Below are positions 1 to 5,466 of a stretch of 16,355 nt of DNA, piece by piece. Made by a program: the position numbers and the translations under genes. Every line of letters starts with the position of its first letter. Position 1 is the stretch's first letter. A model generated the notes under the pieces. It worked only from the letters and a program-made list of their open reading frames with translations. It was not told the origin of the DNA and made no database searches. The stretch comes from Methylomonas sp. (GTDB lineage Bacteria; Pseudomonadota; Gammaproteobacteria; Methylococcales; Methylomonadaceae). The stretch lies in NCBI GenBank assembly GCA_026989715.1, contig JALSIU010000211.1, positions 1 through 16,355 on the forward strand, read 5' to 3'.

Positions 1-193
1 CGGTGTAGAGGGAGATGTTATAAGTGTCAGCTATTTTTACACATTCAATCACCTCTTTTGTCGTGTTTGGAAACAGGGTGGCAATAACCAATTTATGAAT
101 GGCAAGACAATTTTTTAACTCAGGGTCAATCTGTATTTTATTATTTAGCAAGGCAGACCAAGCACTTAGGGCTAAATTGAGTGATTCTTGCAT
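1..193 (-). CDS. FAD-linked oxidase family protein, N-terminal fragment (runs off left edge)
   Basis: This is the 5' end of a minus-strand gene, open for 64 codons from an ATG at 193-191 to the window edge. On the minus strand an AAGGA stands six bases before the ATG, a good ribosome binding site. The readable part starts MQESLNLALSAWSALL and continues with IATLFPNTTKEVIECVKIA at about residues 37-55, then DTYNISLYT. A short helical lead-in followed by 'P-x-T-x-x-V-x-x-x-V-x-x-A-x-x-x-x-I-x-x-Y' is typical of the start of the FAD-binding type 4 (PCMH) domain found in vanillyl-alcohol oxidase, 4-cresol dehydrogenase and related flavoenzymes. The catalytic part lies outside the window, so neither the substrate nor the exact family can be given. 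Family assignment is from memory of the pattern and is moderately sure. Confidence 0.6.
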   Translation of the reverse strand, partial: MQESLNLALSAWSALLNNKIQIDPELKNCLAIHKLVIATLFPNTTKEVIECVKIADTYNISLYT

Positions 194-231
194 CGTATTT
201 CCTTAAGGGTTATAGTTAAGTATGTTGGTGA

Positions 232-237
232 ATTATA
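232..237 (-). promoter_or_regulatory. Candidate -10 box for the FAD-oxidase gene
   Basis: The minus strand reads TATAAT here, 38 bases upstream of the FAD-oxidase start codon. No convincing -35 hexamer lies at the usual distance, so this is a match to a single box only. Confidence 0.35.
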
Positions 238-279
238 CCGGTAATTGGGTAAAAACGGGCAGGAAGGCGGCTGGTAGAG

Positions 280-296
280 TGTCAATATTTTTTACA
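280..296. promoter_or_regulatory. Imperfect palindrome, candidate activator site
   Basis: The 17-base sequence TGTCAATATTTTTTACA is an imperfect inverted repeat with outer TGT/ACA arms and six of eight pairs matching. It lies about 90 bases upstream of the sigma-54-type element at 384-399, a normal distance for an enhancer-type activator. The surrounding region (about 285-360) is strongly AT-rich, so part of the symmetry could be chance. Assignment as a regulator site is inference. Confidence 0.3.
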
Positions 297-383
297 AATT
301 TGAATTTTCTAATATTGCTTTTATGCTTTTAATTTTATTTTTCTCTTTTAATTTTATTGTGTTATGGAATGTGTTTGTTGTCT

Positions 384-399
384 TGGCATAATTGATGCT
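384..399 (+). promoter_or_regulatory. Candidate sigma-54 (-24/-12) promoter of the PEP-CTERM gene
   Basis: TGGCAT (384-389), five bases, then ATGCT (395-399) fits the RpoN consensus TGGCAC-N5-TTGCW at all but two positions. The diagnostic GG and GC dinucleotides are separated by exactly 10 bases. A start of transcription near 410 would leave about 30 bases of leader before the ATG at 440. RpoN-dependent expression with the PrsK/PrsR two-component system is known for PEP-CTERM genes in some bacteria, which makes the match more credible. Confidence 0.55.
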
Positions 400-400
400 T

Positions 401-420
401 GAGTTTATTTGAGTTTATTT
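401..420. repeat. Tandem 10-bp repeat in the leader
   Basis: GAGTTTATTT occurs twice in direct tandem, just downstream of the -24/-12 element and across the predicted transcription start. It may be a simple duplication; no function is evident. Confidence 0.5.
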
Positions 421-439
421 TTTATTTATGGGGGAGTAT

Positions 440-1237
440 ATGAATAATATAATTAAAGCAGTTGGGTTTGCAGGTGCGTTGACTTTAAGTGCGGGTGCGA
501 ATGCATTAACGGTTGCTGGGGTGACGTGGGATCCTGGTGCTACGAATGATTTCACTATGCAGTTTAATTTTACTCAGTGGTATACATCGGCGGCTAATGC
601 AATAAATAATACACCTAATGCGGCACCTAATTTTGCTGCGGCACAGAGTGTACCAGGCGGTTTAACTTTTGGTGATAGTACTTTAACAGGTGTTGGTGAG
701 GTTTACTCGGTTAATGGTACAAATGCGGCTACTTTTTGTCCAGGGTGTGAGTTGACCTTTTCGATGGGGGGGATTTTATTGGCTGGGGTAGATGCAGCAC
801 TTAACCCTATTTTTGATACAACAAATGCCTTTATTAACCTATATGTTGATTTTATTCCACCAGGTGATTACCCTTGGCCTGCAGATGCGGCATCACAAGC
901 TGATGTAGATGCGGCTGTTGATGGTGAGTTATGGCTTTCATTATCATTAGGAACTTTTGATTTTACTGGAACGGTTGAAAGCGGCTTTTCTAATTCTTTG
1001 CAAATGGTCACCGGCGGCTTGGCAGCAAATTATTTTCAAGGAGGTACTCAGCCTTTGGGATATGATGCTCAATTTGGATCGAGTGCTTTTTTTACAACGG
1101 CACAACCACGCTATTCACAGAGTGGGAATGGTCAGTCTATATCTAAAACTATTGTTCCTGAGCCAAGCGCGATAGCTTTATTAGGTTTAGGTATGTTGGG
1201 CTTTTGTTCTGCTTTATGGCGTAGACGTATGAGCTAG
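440..1237 (+). CDS. PEP-CTERM sorting-domain exported protein
   Basis: This encodes a 265-residue exported protein. It has an N-terminal signal peptide (MNNIIK, then a hydrophobic stretch, likely cleavage after ANA at residue 22). Its C-terminal sorting signal has all three parts: VPEPS at 239-243, a hydrophobic helix, and an RRR cluster at 261-263. Exosortase is known to recognise such tails and process the protein for the cell surface or extracellular matrix. The 200-residue middle is rich in Asn, Thr, Ala, Gly and aromatics, poor in charge, and contains one CPGC pair; I recognise no domain. The ATG at 440 is preferred over the in-frame ATG at 428 because GGGGAG (431-436) directly precedes it and lies inside the longer version. 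A sigma-54-type element precedes the gene and a terminator follows it. The specific role is unknown; a part in floc or matrix formation is inference. Confidence 0.9.
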   Translation: MNNIIKAVGFAGALTLSAGANALTVAGVTWDPGATNDFTMQFNFTQWYTSAANAINNTPNAAPNFAAAQSVPGGLTFGDSTLTGVGEVYSVNGTNAATFCPGCELTFSMGGILLAGVDAALNPIFDTTNAFINLYVDFIPPGDYPWPADAASQADVDAAVDGELWLSLSLGTFDFTGTVESGFSNSLQMVTGGLAANYFQGGTQPLGYDAQFGSSAFFTTAQPRYSQSGNGQSISKTIVPEPSAIALLGLGMLGFCSALWRRRMS

Positions 1238-1257
1238 TTTGTTTTTGTTGTAAAAAG

Positions 1258-1295
1258 AAAGCCATAGCTATTATTTTGGTAGCTATGGTTTTTTT
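1258..1295. terminator. Bidirectional rho-independent terminator
   Basis: The arms CCATAGCTA (1262-1270) and TAGCTATGG (1280-1288) pair perfectly around a 9-base loop. The stem extends through a G-T pair and three A-T pairs into a T run at 1289-1295. The flanking A-rich left side gives a T-rich tail on the minus strand too. It therefore can end both the PEP-CTERM transcript and the converging Nudix-Nif3 transcript. Confidence 0.85.
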
Positions 1296-1307
1296 ATGCC
1301 TGGCTTT

Positions 1308-2069
1308 TTAAGCAGGATTGCTGCTATCAATAAAGAAGCATTCTAAAGGGTATTGTGCTTGAATATGTTGCATTAATGCCTGAATACCAAATTTTTCAGT
1401 GGCATGATGGCCACCTGCAAACATATGTATGCCATTTTCTTGGCTTTCGTGCCAGTCATGTTCGGATATTTCACCTGTAATATAGGCATCTAGCCCCGCT
1501 TGTTTTGCTAATGCCCAATCACTGTTTGCACCGCCTGTAATAATACCGACAGATTCAATCAGTTGGTTTGCATCGGGACTTGCCAAAATGACTGGGTGGT
1601 TTAACACGGATGTTAATAAGAGGCTTAAATCTTTGGCTGAAGTGGGTTGGGTTAGTAAGCCTTCTATGCCCGTAGGACTGCCTTTATAATCACCAAAAGG
1701 GCGTTGTTGGTGGCAGTTGATAAGCTGGCCTAATACGGCGGCATTGCCAACTTTAGGGTGGGCATCTAAGGGCAGGTGATAAGCCAATAAATTAATATTG
1801 TGTTGCACCAGTGGCATAATGCGTTTGCCAAAACTGCCGGTCAAGGTACGTGCTCCGTGGAAGTGCCAAAATAAGCCGTGGTGTACAATTAAGGTGTCCG
1901 CCCCTGCCGCAATGGCTTCTGTGATGGAAGCGCGTGTTGCCGAGACGGAAAAAGCAATTTTACTAATTGTTTTTGAGCCTTCAATTTGTAGGCCATTGGG
2001 GCAATAATCTTGAAAACTGGCAGGGACAAGTAATGTGCTTAAGGTGTTTTCTAATTCAGTTCTATGCAT
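1308..2069 (-). CDS. Nif3-like dinuclear metal-centre hexameric protein (YbgI family)
   Basis: This 253-residue protein belongs to the NIF3/YbgI family, conserved proteins that form ring-shaped hexamers with two metal ions per subunit and whose cellular role is still unsettled. The metal-binding signatures are all visible: HHGLFW at 63-68, HLPLDAHP at 98-105 and GGHHATE at 219-225. The length is normal for the short bacterial form without the central PII-like insert. The family is sometimes labelled GTP cyclohydrolase 1 type 2 homolog, but that activity should not be assumed. Its start overlaps the end of the Nudix gene by 8 bases on the same strand, so the two are probably translated from one message and coupled. 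The message ends at the bidirectional terminator. Confidence 0.9.
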   Translation of the reverse strand: MHRTELENTLSTLLVPASFQDYCPNGLQIEGSKTISKIAFSVSATRASITEAIAAGADTLIVHHGLFWHFHGARTLTGSFGKRIMPLVQHNINLLAYHLPLDAHPKVGNAAVLGQLINCHQQRPFGDYKGSPTGIEGLLTQPTSAKDLSLLLTSVLNHPVILASPDANQLIESVGIITGGANSDWALAKQAGLDAYITGEISEHDWHESQENGIHMFAGGHHATEKFGIQALMQHIQAQYPLECFFIDSSNPA

Positions 2070-2571
2070 GAGCTAATTTTTGGAATTTTAGCCATAGTGT
2101 TTTAAAGGTATCGGTTAGAGAGGAGTCGTCATTAGCGACTCGTTGTGAAATGTCAGCCGTGTTAAACCATTGGCCGTCATCTATTTCGGTGGCTTCTAAT
2201 ATGAAAGGGCCGTTATGTTGGCAACGATAAACTTGTACAAACTCCATACCTGTTTCAGGTTTGGCACTGATTTTACAAAGATAGCGCAGTGTTGCACTGA
2301 CACAGACCCCTAATTCTTCTATTGTTTCTCTATGGGCACAGGCATCATAGCTTTCGCCGGCATCCACATGGCCTGCTGCCGAGGTGTCCCAAAGGCCTGC
2401 ATTAATGTCTTTGGTCAGGGCGCGTTTTTGTAAAAAGAGTTGTCCTAAATCGTTAAAGACCAGAATATGTACCGCTCTGTGACGCAAGCCGAGCCGGTGG
2501 ACTTCTTTACGCGGCCTGTTTTCAATTAATACGTCATGTTCATCGACCACAGGAATAAGCTCTGGGTTCAT
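2062..2571 (-). CDS. Nudix hydrolase, YfcD-like
   Basis: This is a 169-residue Nudix hydrolase. The Nudix box spans residues 67-89 (GHVDAGE, then RETIEELGV) and keeps the G, E, RE and EE positions that bind catalytic metal; Thr83 replaces the usual aliphatic residue. The segments LRHRAVHILVFN (29-40) and GLWDTSAAGHVDAGE (59-73) resemble the E. coli YfcD and isopentenyl-diphosphate-isomerase-like branch. The substrate is unknown, presumably a nucleoside diphosphate derivative. I take the ATG at 2571-2569: GGAG lies four bases before it on the minus strand, and the protein from there has the family's usual beginning (NPELIPVVDEH). The frame stays open back to 2742, but that stretch is cysteine- and phenylalanine-rich, looks non-coding and would overlap the divergent regulator gene. 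Its stop overlaps the Nif3-like gene. Confidence 0.88.
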   Translation of the reverse strand: MNPELIPVVDEHDVLIENRPRKEVHRLGLRHRAVHILVFNDLGQLFLQKRALTKDINAGLWDTSAAGHVDAGESYDACAHRETIEELGVCVSATLRYLCKISAKPETGMEFVQVYRCQHNGPFILEATEIDDGQWFNTADISQRVANDDSSLTDTFKTLWLKFQKLAHA

Positions 2572-2661
2572 AATGCTCCAAAAAACAAAAGCTAAAGGGT
2601 TTAGTCTATTAAAGATATAGGGTATTCTAAAGCAATCACAATAAAATAGGGAAATATTATT
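2572..2661. promoter_or_regulatory. Divergent Nudix/TetR intergenic region with candidate operator
   Basis: This 90-base AT-rich gap must hold the promoters for both the minus-strand Nudix-Nif3 pair and the plus-strand TetR gene. It contains a palindrome CTAAA-GGG-TTTAG (2592-2604), and TAAAAT at 2642-2647 could be a plus-strand -10. TetR-family repressors often bind such divergent regions, so autoregulation and control of the Nudix gene are possible. The palindrome is short and could be chance. Confidence 0.35.
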
Positions 2662-3258
2662 ATGGCAAGGCGCAGTGAGCATAGTCGCGAACAAATAAAA
2701 CAATTGGTATTGGGTGCGGCCGAAGAGATTGTGCAAGAACAAGGCTTTGCAGCCTTAAAAGTGCGTAAGATTGCTGCTGATATTGGCTATACCGTAGGAA
2801 GTATCTATATGGTTTTTAGTTGTATGAGTGATTTGCATATGCAGATTAAAGCACGGACATGGCAGAAATTGGCAATATGTCTTAGTGAGCTTGAGGCACC
2901 TGTATCGGCCGCTGAGCATATTGAAAATATGGCGCTGGCTTATCTTGAGTTTGCAGGGCAAAATATCGGTTTGTGGCGTATGTTGTTTGAGCATCAATTA
3001 CCTGTAGGGGAAAGTGTCCCTGATGAGTATTTACAAGCTTGTGAGTCGGTCACAGCACTGTTTTATAATCAGTTTAGGCAGTTACCGGTAGTGCCTAATG
3101 CGCAAATAGAGCCGGCTGTACAAGTATTTACGAAAGCATTGCAAGGTGTTTGTATGCAGTTGATAATGCATGATCTAACACCTGAATCTTTTGATAAGGC
3201 GCGGCAGGAGCTGTTGTTATTAGTGCATTGCTATTTGCGTGGCTATTTGCAACGCTGA
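2662..3258 (+). CDS. TetR/AcrR-family transcriptional regulator
   Basis: This 198-residue regulator has an N-terminal TetR DNA-binding domain at about 9-56: the first helix REQIKQLVLGAAEEIVQEQGF, followed by the helix-turn-helix VRKIAADIGYTVGSIYMVF. One departure from the usual pattern is YMVF, where most relatives have a YxHF motif. The C-terminal half is helical, with LAYLEFAGQNIGLWRMLFEH at about 92-111, resembling the WHG-type ligand domain of some TetR members. The ligand is unknown. The ribosome binding site is weak (AGGGAA, placed rather far upstream). It is divergent from the Nudix gene and converges on the LplT-like transporter gene with only 8 bases between stops. The genes it controls cannot be read from the sequence; the Nudix promoter is the simplest candidate. 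Confidence 0.88.
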   Translation: MARRSEHSREQIKQLVLGAAEEIVQEQGFAALKVRKIAADIGYTVGSIYMVFSCMSDLHMQIKARTWQKLAICLSELEAPVSAAEHIENMALAYLEFAGQNIGLWRMLFEHQLPVGESVPDEYLQACESVTALFYNQFRQLPVVPNAQIEPAVQVFTKALQGVCMQLIMHDLTPESFDKARQELLLLVHCYLRGYLQR

Positions 3259-3266
3259 TGACTCGG

Positions 3267-4430
3267 TTAATGCACTGTTTTTGTGTTAGGAAGACAATAA
3301 GAAATAATCAGTGTTGCCAGCAATGTGAATAGACCTAGGCTTAACATGGCAATTACAGGGTCAATATTCAGGGAGCCGGCTAAGGTATAACAGGCTACGC
3401 CAATCAGCATGGCAACATTTTGAAAGAAATTTTGCATGGCAACGGCTGCGCCACTGCCGATACTTTGTTGGCCGATTTCTTGTAAGGCGGCATTGATGGG
3501 TACGATGAACATGCCGCCGGCACAACCAATCATTAATAAAACGGTACGTGCTTCCCAGAGTGTGCTGGTTGCACTGAGCAACATAATAAACAGAGCCATA
3601 AGTCCTGCCGGAATACGCGCGCGACGAATATGTTCTAGTGGAATGATACGGGGAACAAGTGCCGAGCCGATAATAATGCCGATAGCGAGAAATAGAGTGA
3701 GTTGAGCAATTTCACTGGCGGTTTGGCTGAGTAAAATGAAAGGAGCCCATGCGATTAAAATAACGCGTAAGGTGGCGGCGGCCAGCCAAAATATGGACGC
3801 ACCTAAAATGGCAAAGCGTGAGCGTGGCGTGGCTAGAAATTGTTTTATATGCTGTCCAAATTGAATAAATTGCGATGTTGTGTGCTCTGTTTTGCTGGAT
3901 TTTCCTGGTATGAATAGGGTAATTAGTGCGGAGAGAAAAAATAAAACAATAATACTGATTAGGGCGATGTGTATAGAGTGGTCGGCTAGTTGCGCGCCTA
4001 AGACCATGCCGAGCAATATGGCGAGTATGGTGGAGCCTTCTATCCAGCTATTCGCTTTGACTAATAAGTGATGTTGCGCTAGTTCGGGTAAGATGCCATA
4101 TTTAGCTGGGCTGTAGAGTGCGGCTCCGGCACCGACTAAAGCATAAGCAATTAGGGGTTCAATGCCTAATAGCAATAAGCCGGCGCCGGCCGCTTTAATA
4201 AGGTTGGCAATAATTAGGATGTAAGATTTTGCGTGCCGGTCTGCAAGTGCGCCAACCCAGGGTGCAAAAATGACGAATGCAATAAGAAACATGCTTTGCA
4301 AAGCAGGTATATACCAAGCTGCTAAGCTAGTAGATTGCATAACCATGGCGATAACGGTAAATAAAATGGCGTTGTCGGCAAAAGCAGATAAGAATTGAGC
4401 AATGAGGAGTGGGTAAATTTTTTTATTCAT
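3267..4430 (-). CDS. lplT: Lysophospholipid transporter LplT-like (MFS)
   Basis: This 387-residue major-facilitator protein has about 12 hydrophobic segments. It resembles E. coli LplT along its length: AQFLSAFADNAILF near residue 11, FAPWVGALADRHAK near 55, GAGAALYSPAKYGILPELA near 79, VKANSWIEGSTILAILLG near 104, and GGMFIVPINAALQE in the second half. LplT moves lysophospholipids across the inner membrane for re-acylation. In E. coli it is paired with the Aas acyltransferase/acyl-ACP synthetase; no aas gene or fused acyltransferase domain is present here, so the partner must be elsewhere. No strong ribosome binding site is visible before the ATG. The gene is convergent with the TetR gene and divergent from the PhnD-like gene. 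Confidence 0.85.
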   Translation of the reverse strand: MNKKIYPLLIAQFLSAFADNAILFTVIAMVMQSTSLAAWYIPALQSMFLIAFVIFAPWVGALADRHAKSYILIIANLIKAAGAGLLLLGIEPLIAYALVGAGAALYSPAKYGILPELAQHHLLVKANSWIEGSTILAILLGMVLGAQLADHSIHIALISIIVLFFLSALITLFIPGKSSKTEHTTSQFIQFGQHIKQFLATPRSRFAILGASIFWLAAATLRVILIAWAPFILLSQTASEIAQLTLFLAIGIIIGSALVPRIIPLEHIRRARIPAGLMALFIMLLSATSTLWEARTVLLMIGCAGGMFIVPINAALQEIGQQSIGSGAAVAMQNFFQNVAMLIGVACYTLAGSLNIDPVIAMLSLGLFTLLATLIISYCLPNTKTVH

Positions 4431-4494
4431 GGCATTTTTTGCGGCGATTGCTTTAAGTCTTGCAGTGAAGTATATAGCAAAATGGGGCTTTGCT

Positions 4495-4525
4495 TTGTGT
4501 CAAATGTTGTGTATTTGGCTATAAT
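4495..4525 (+). promoter_or_regulatory. Candidate promoter of the PhnD-like/GGDEF-EAL operon
   Basis: A perfect TATAAT lies at 4520-4525. The best -35 candidates (TTGTGT at 4495-4500 or GTGTCA at 4497-4502) are poor. Transcription from about 4532 would make the upstream ATG at 4537 almost leaderless, which supports the downstream start at 4591. Confidence 0.4.
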
Positions 4526-4590
4526 GCAGTCATGGGGTGTTTGAGTGGATAAATTTTGGCATGAGGTATCAGTGCTTAATGAGGGTGGAA

Positions 4591-5466
4591 ATGAAGTGTT
4601 TTTTTCATTTTATACTGCTTCTATTGGTTAGTTTAGGGTTGGGCGCGTGTCGCGGTCAAAATGATGCTGCCGATAATCAAGTATTGCGCATTGGAGTGCA
4701 ACCTTTTCAAGAACAAAAGGATTTTTATGCGCTTTACTTGCCATTATTGCACTATTTGGAGCAGGAGCTGGAACTTGCTGTGGAGTGGGTACCGCTAAAT
4801 GATTATCAAGATCAACTTGATAAGTTTCATGATCAGAAAATAGATTTAACCTTATTTGGTGGTTATGCTTTTGTACAAGCTTATGAGCGAGATGGGGCGG
4901 ATCCATTGGTTATGCGGGATGTTGATTTTCAATTTAGAAGTGTTTTTATTGTGGCAGCTGATAGTCTGGTCAATAGTATTTCTGAGTTACAAGGTCAGGT
5001 ATTTAGTTTTGGTTCAAAACTGTCCACATCAGGGCATTTGATGCCGCGTTTCTTTTTATCAACACAAGGGATTATTCCGGAAAGTTTTTTTGCCAAAGTT
5101 CGCTATTCAGGTAAGCATGATGTGACTATTAAGTGGGTGGCCGATGGCACGGTACAAGCTGGTGTGGTTAATGCTCATATTTTAGAGAAGTTGCTGAACA
5201 ATAAGTTTGTTCAGCGCACTCAAATCAAAATTATTTGGGAAACGCCGCCTTATCCTGACTATGTGTGGGTGGCAAGAAAAGAGTTGCCGGAAGCATTAAA
5301 ACAAGAAATTATTGAGGCTTTTATTAAATTGACACTAGAAAATCGGCAACAGCGTAAGTTATTGGAGATTGTTGGGGCTCACCATTACTTTCCTGCTAAG
5401 TTGGCTGACTTCCAAGTGATAAGAAAAATTGCGAAACAATTAGCTGGAAACCTTCGTGAGCAATAA
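4591..5466 (+). CDS. PhnD-like periplasmic substrate-binding lipoprotein
   Basis: This 291-residue protein is a phosphate/phosphite/phosphonate-type (PhnD) solute-binding protein. It starts with a lipoprotein signal (hydrophobic run, then LGAC with Cys20 as the lipidated residue). The core begins VLRIGVQPF at 31 and has DLTLFGGYAFVQAY near 85-98. The STSG motif at 145-148 lies in the position that binds the phosphoryl oxyanion in PhnD relatives. The ATG at 4591 is chosen because GAGGG (4581-4585) precedes it and the signal peptide starts there; in-frame ATGs at 4537, 4561 and 4579 lack such support. No permease or ATPase gene is adjacent. Instead the stop overlaps the start of a membrane GGDEF-EAL gene by 11 bases, so the protein probably acts as a sensor subunit rather than a transporter component. 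The ligand is unproven. Confidence 0.85.
   Translation: MKCFFHFILLLLVSLGLGACRGQNDAADNQVLRIGVQPFQEQKDFYALYLPLLHYLEQELELAVEWVPLNDYQDQLDKFHDQKIDLTLFGGYAFVQAYERDGADPLVMRDVDFQFRSVFIVAADSLVNSISELQGQVFSFGSKLSTSGHLMPRFFLSTQGIIPESFFAKVRYSGKHDVTIKWVADGTVQAGVVNAHILEKLLNNKFVQRTQIKIIWETPPYPDYVWVARKELPEALKQEIIEAFIKLTLENRQQRKLLEIVGAHHYFPAKLADFQVIRKIAKQLAGNLREQ

Noticed and set aside
957..1175. Alternative plus-strand frame inside the PEP-CTERM gene
   Set aside because: Shadow frame; the main frame has both signal peptide and sorting tail.
2572..2742. Upstream extension of the Nudix frame by 57 codons
   Set aside because: It overlaps the divergent TetR gene, has atypical composition, and a GGAG ribosome binding site marks the ATG at 2571 as the real start.
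4498..4503. TTGACA on the minus strand as -35 of the lplT-like gene
   Set aside because: No -10 box at 15-19 bases; the nearest TATATA is 21 bases away.
4537..4590. Upstream extension of the PhnD-like lipoprotein
   Set aside because: The lipoprotein signal peptide and a GAGGG site define the start at 4591; the 4537 start would fall almost on the predicted transcription start.
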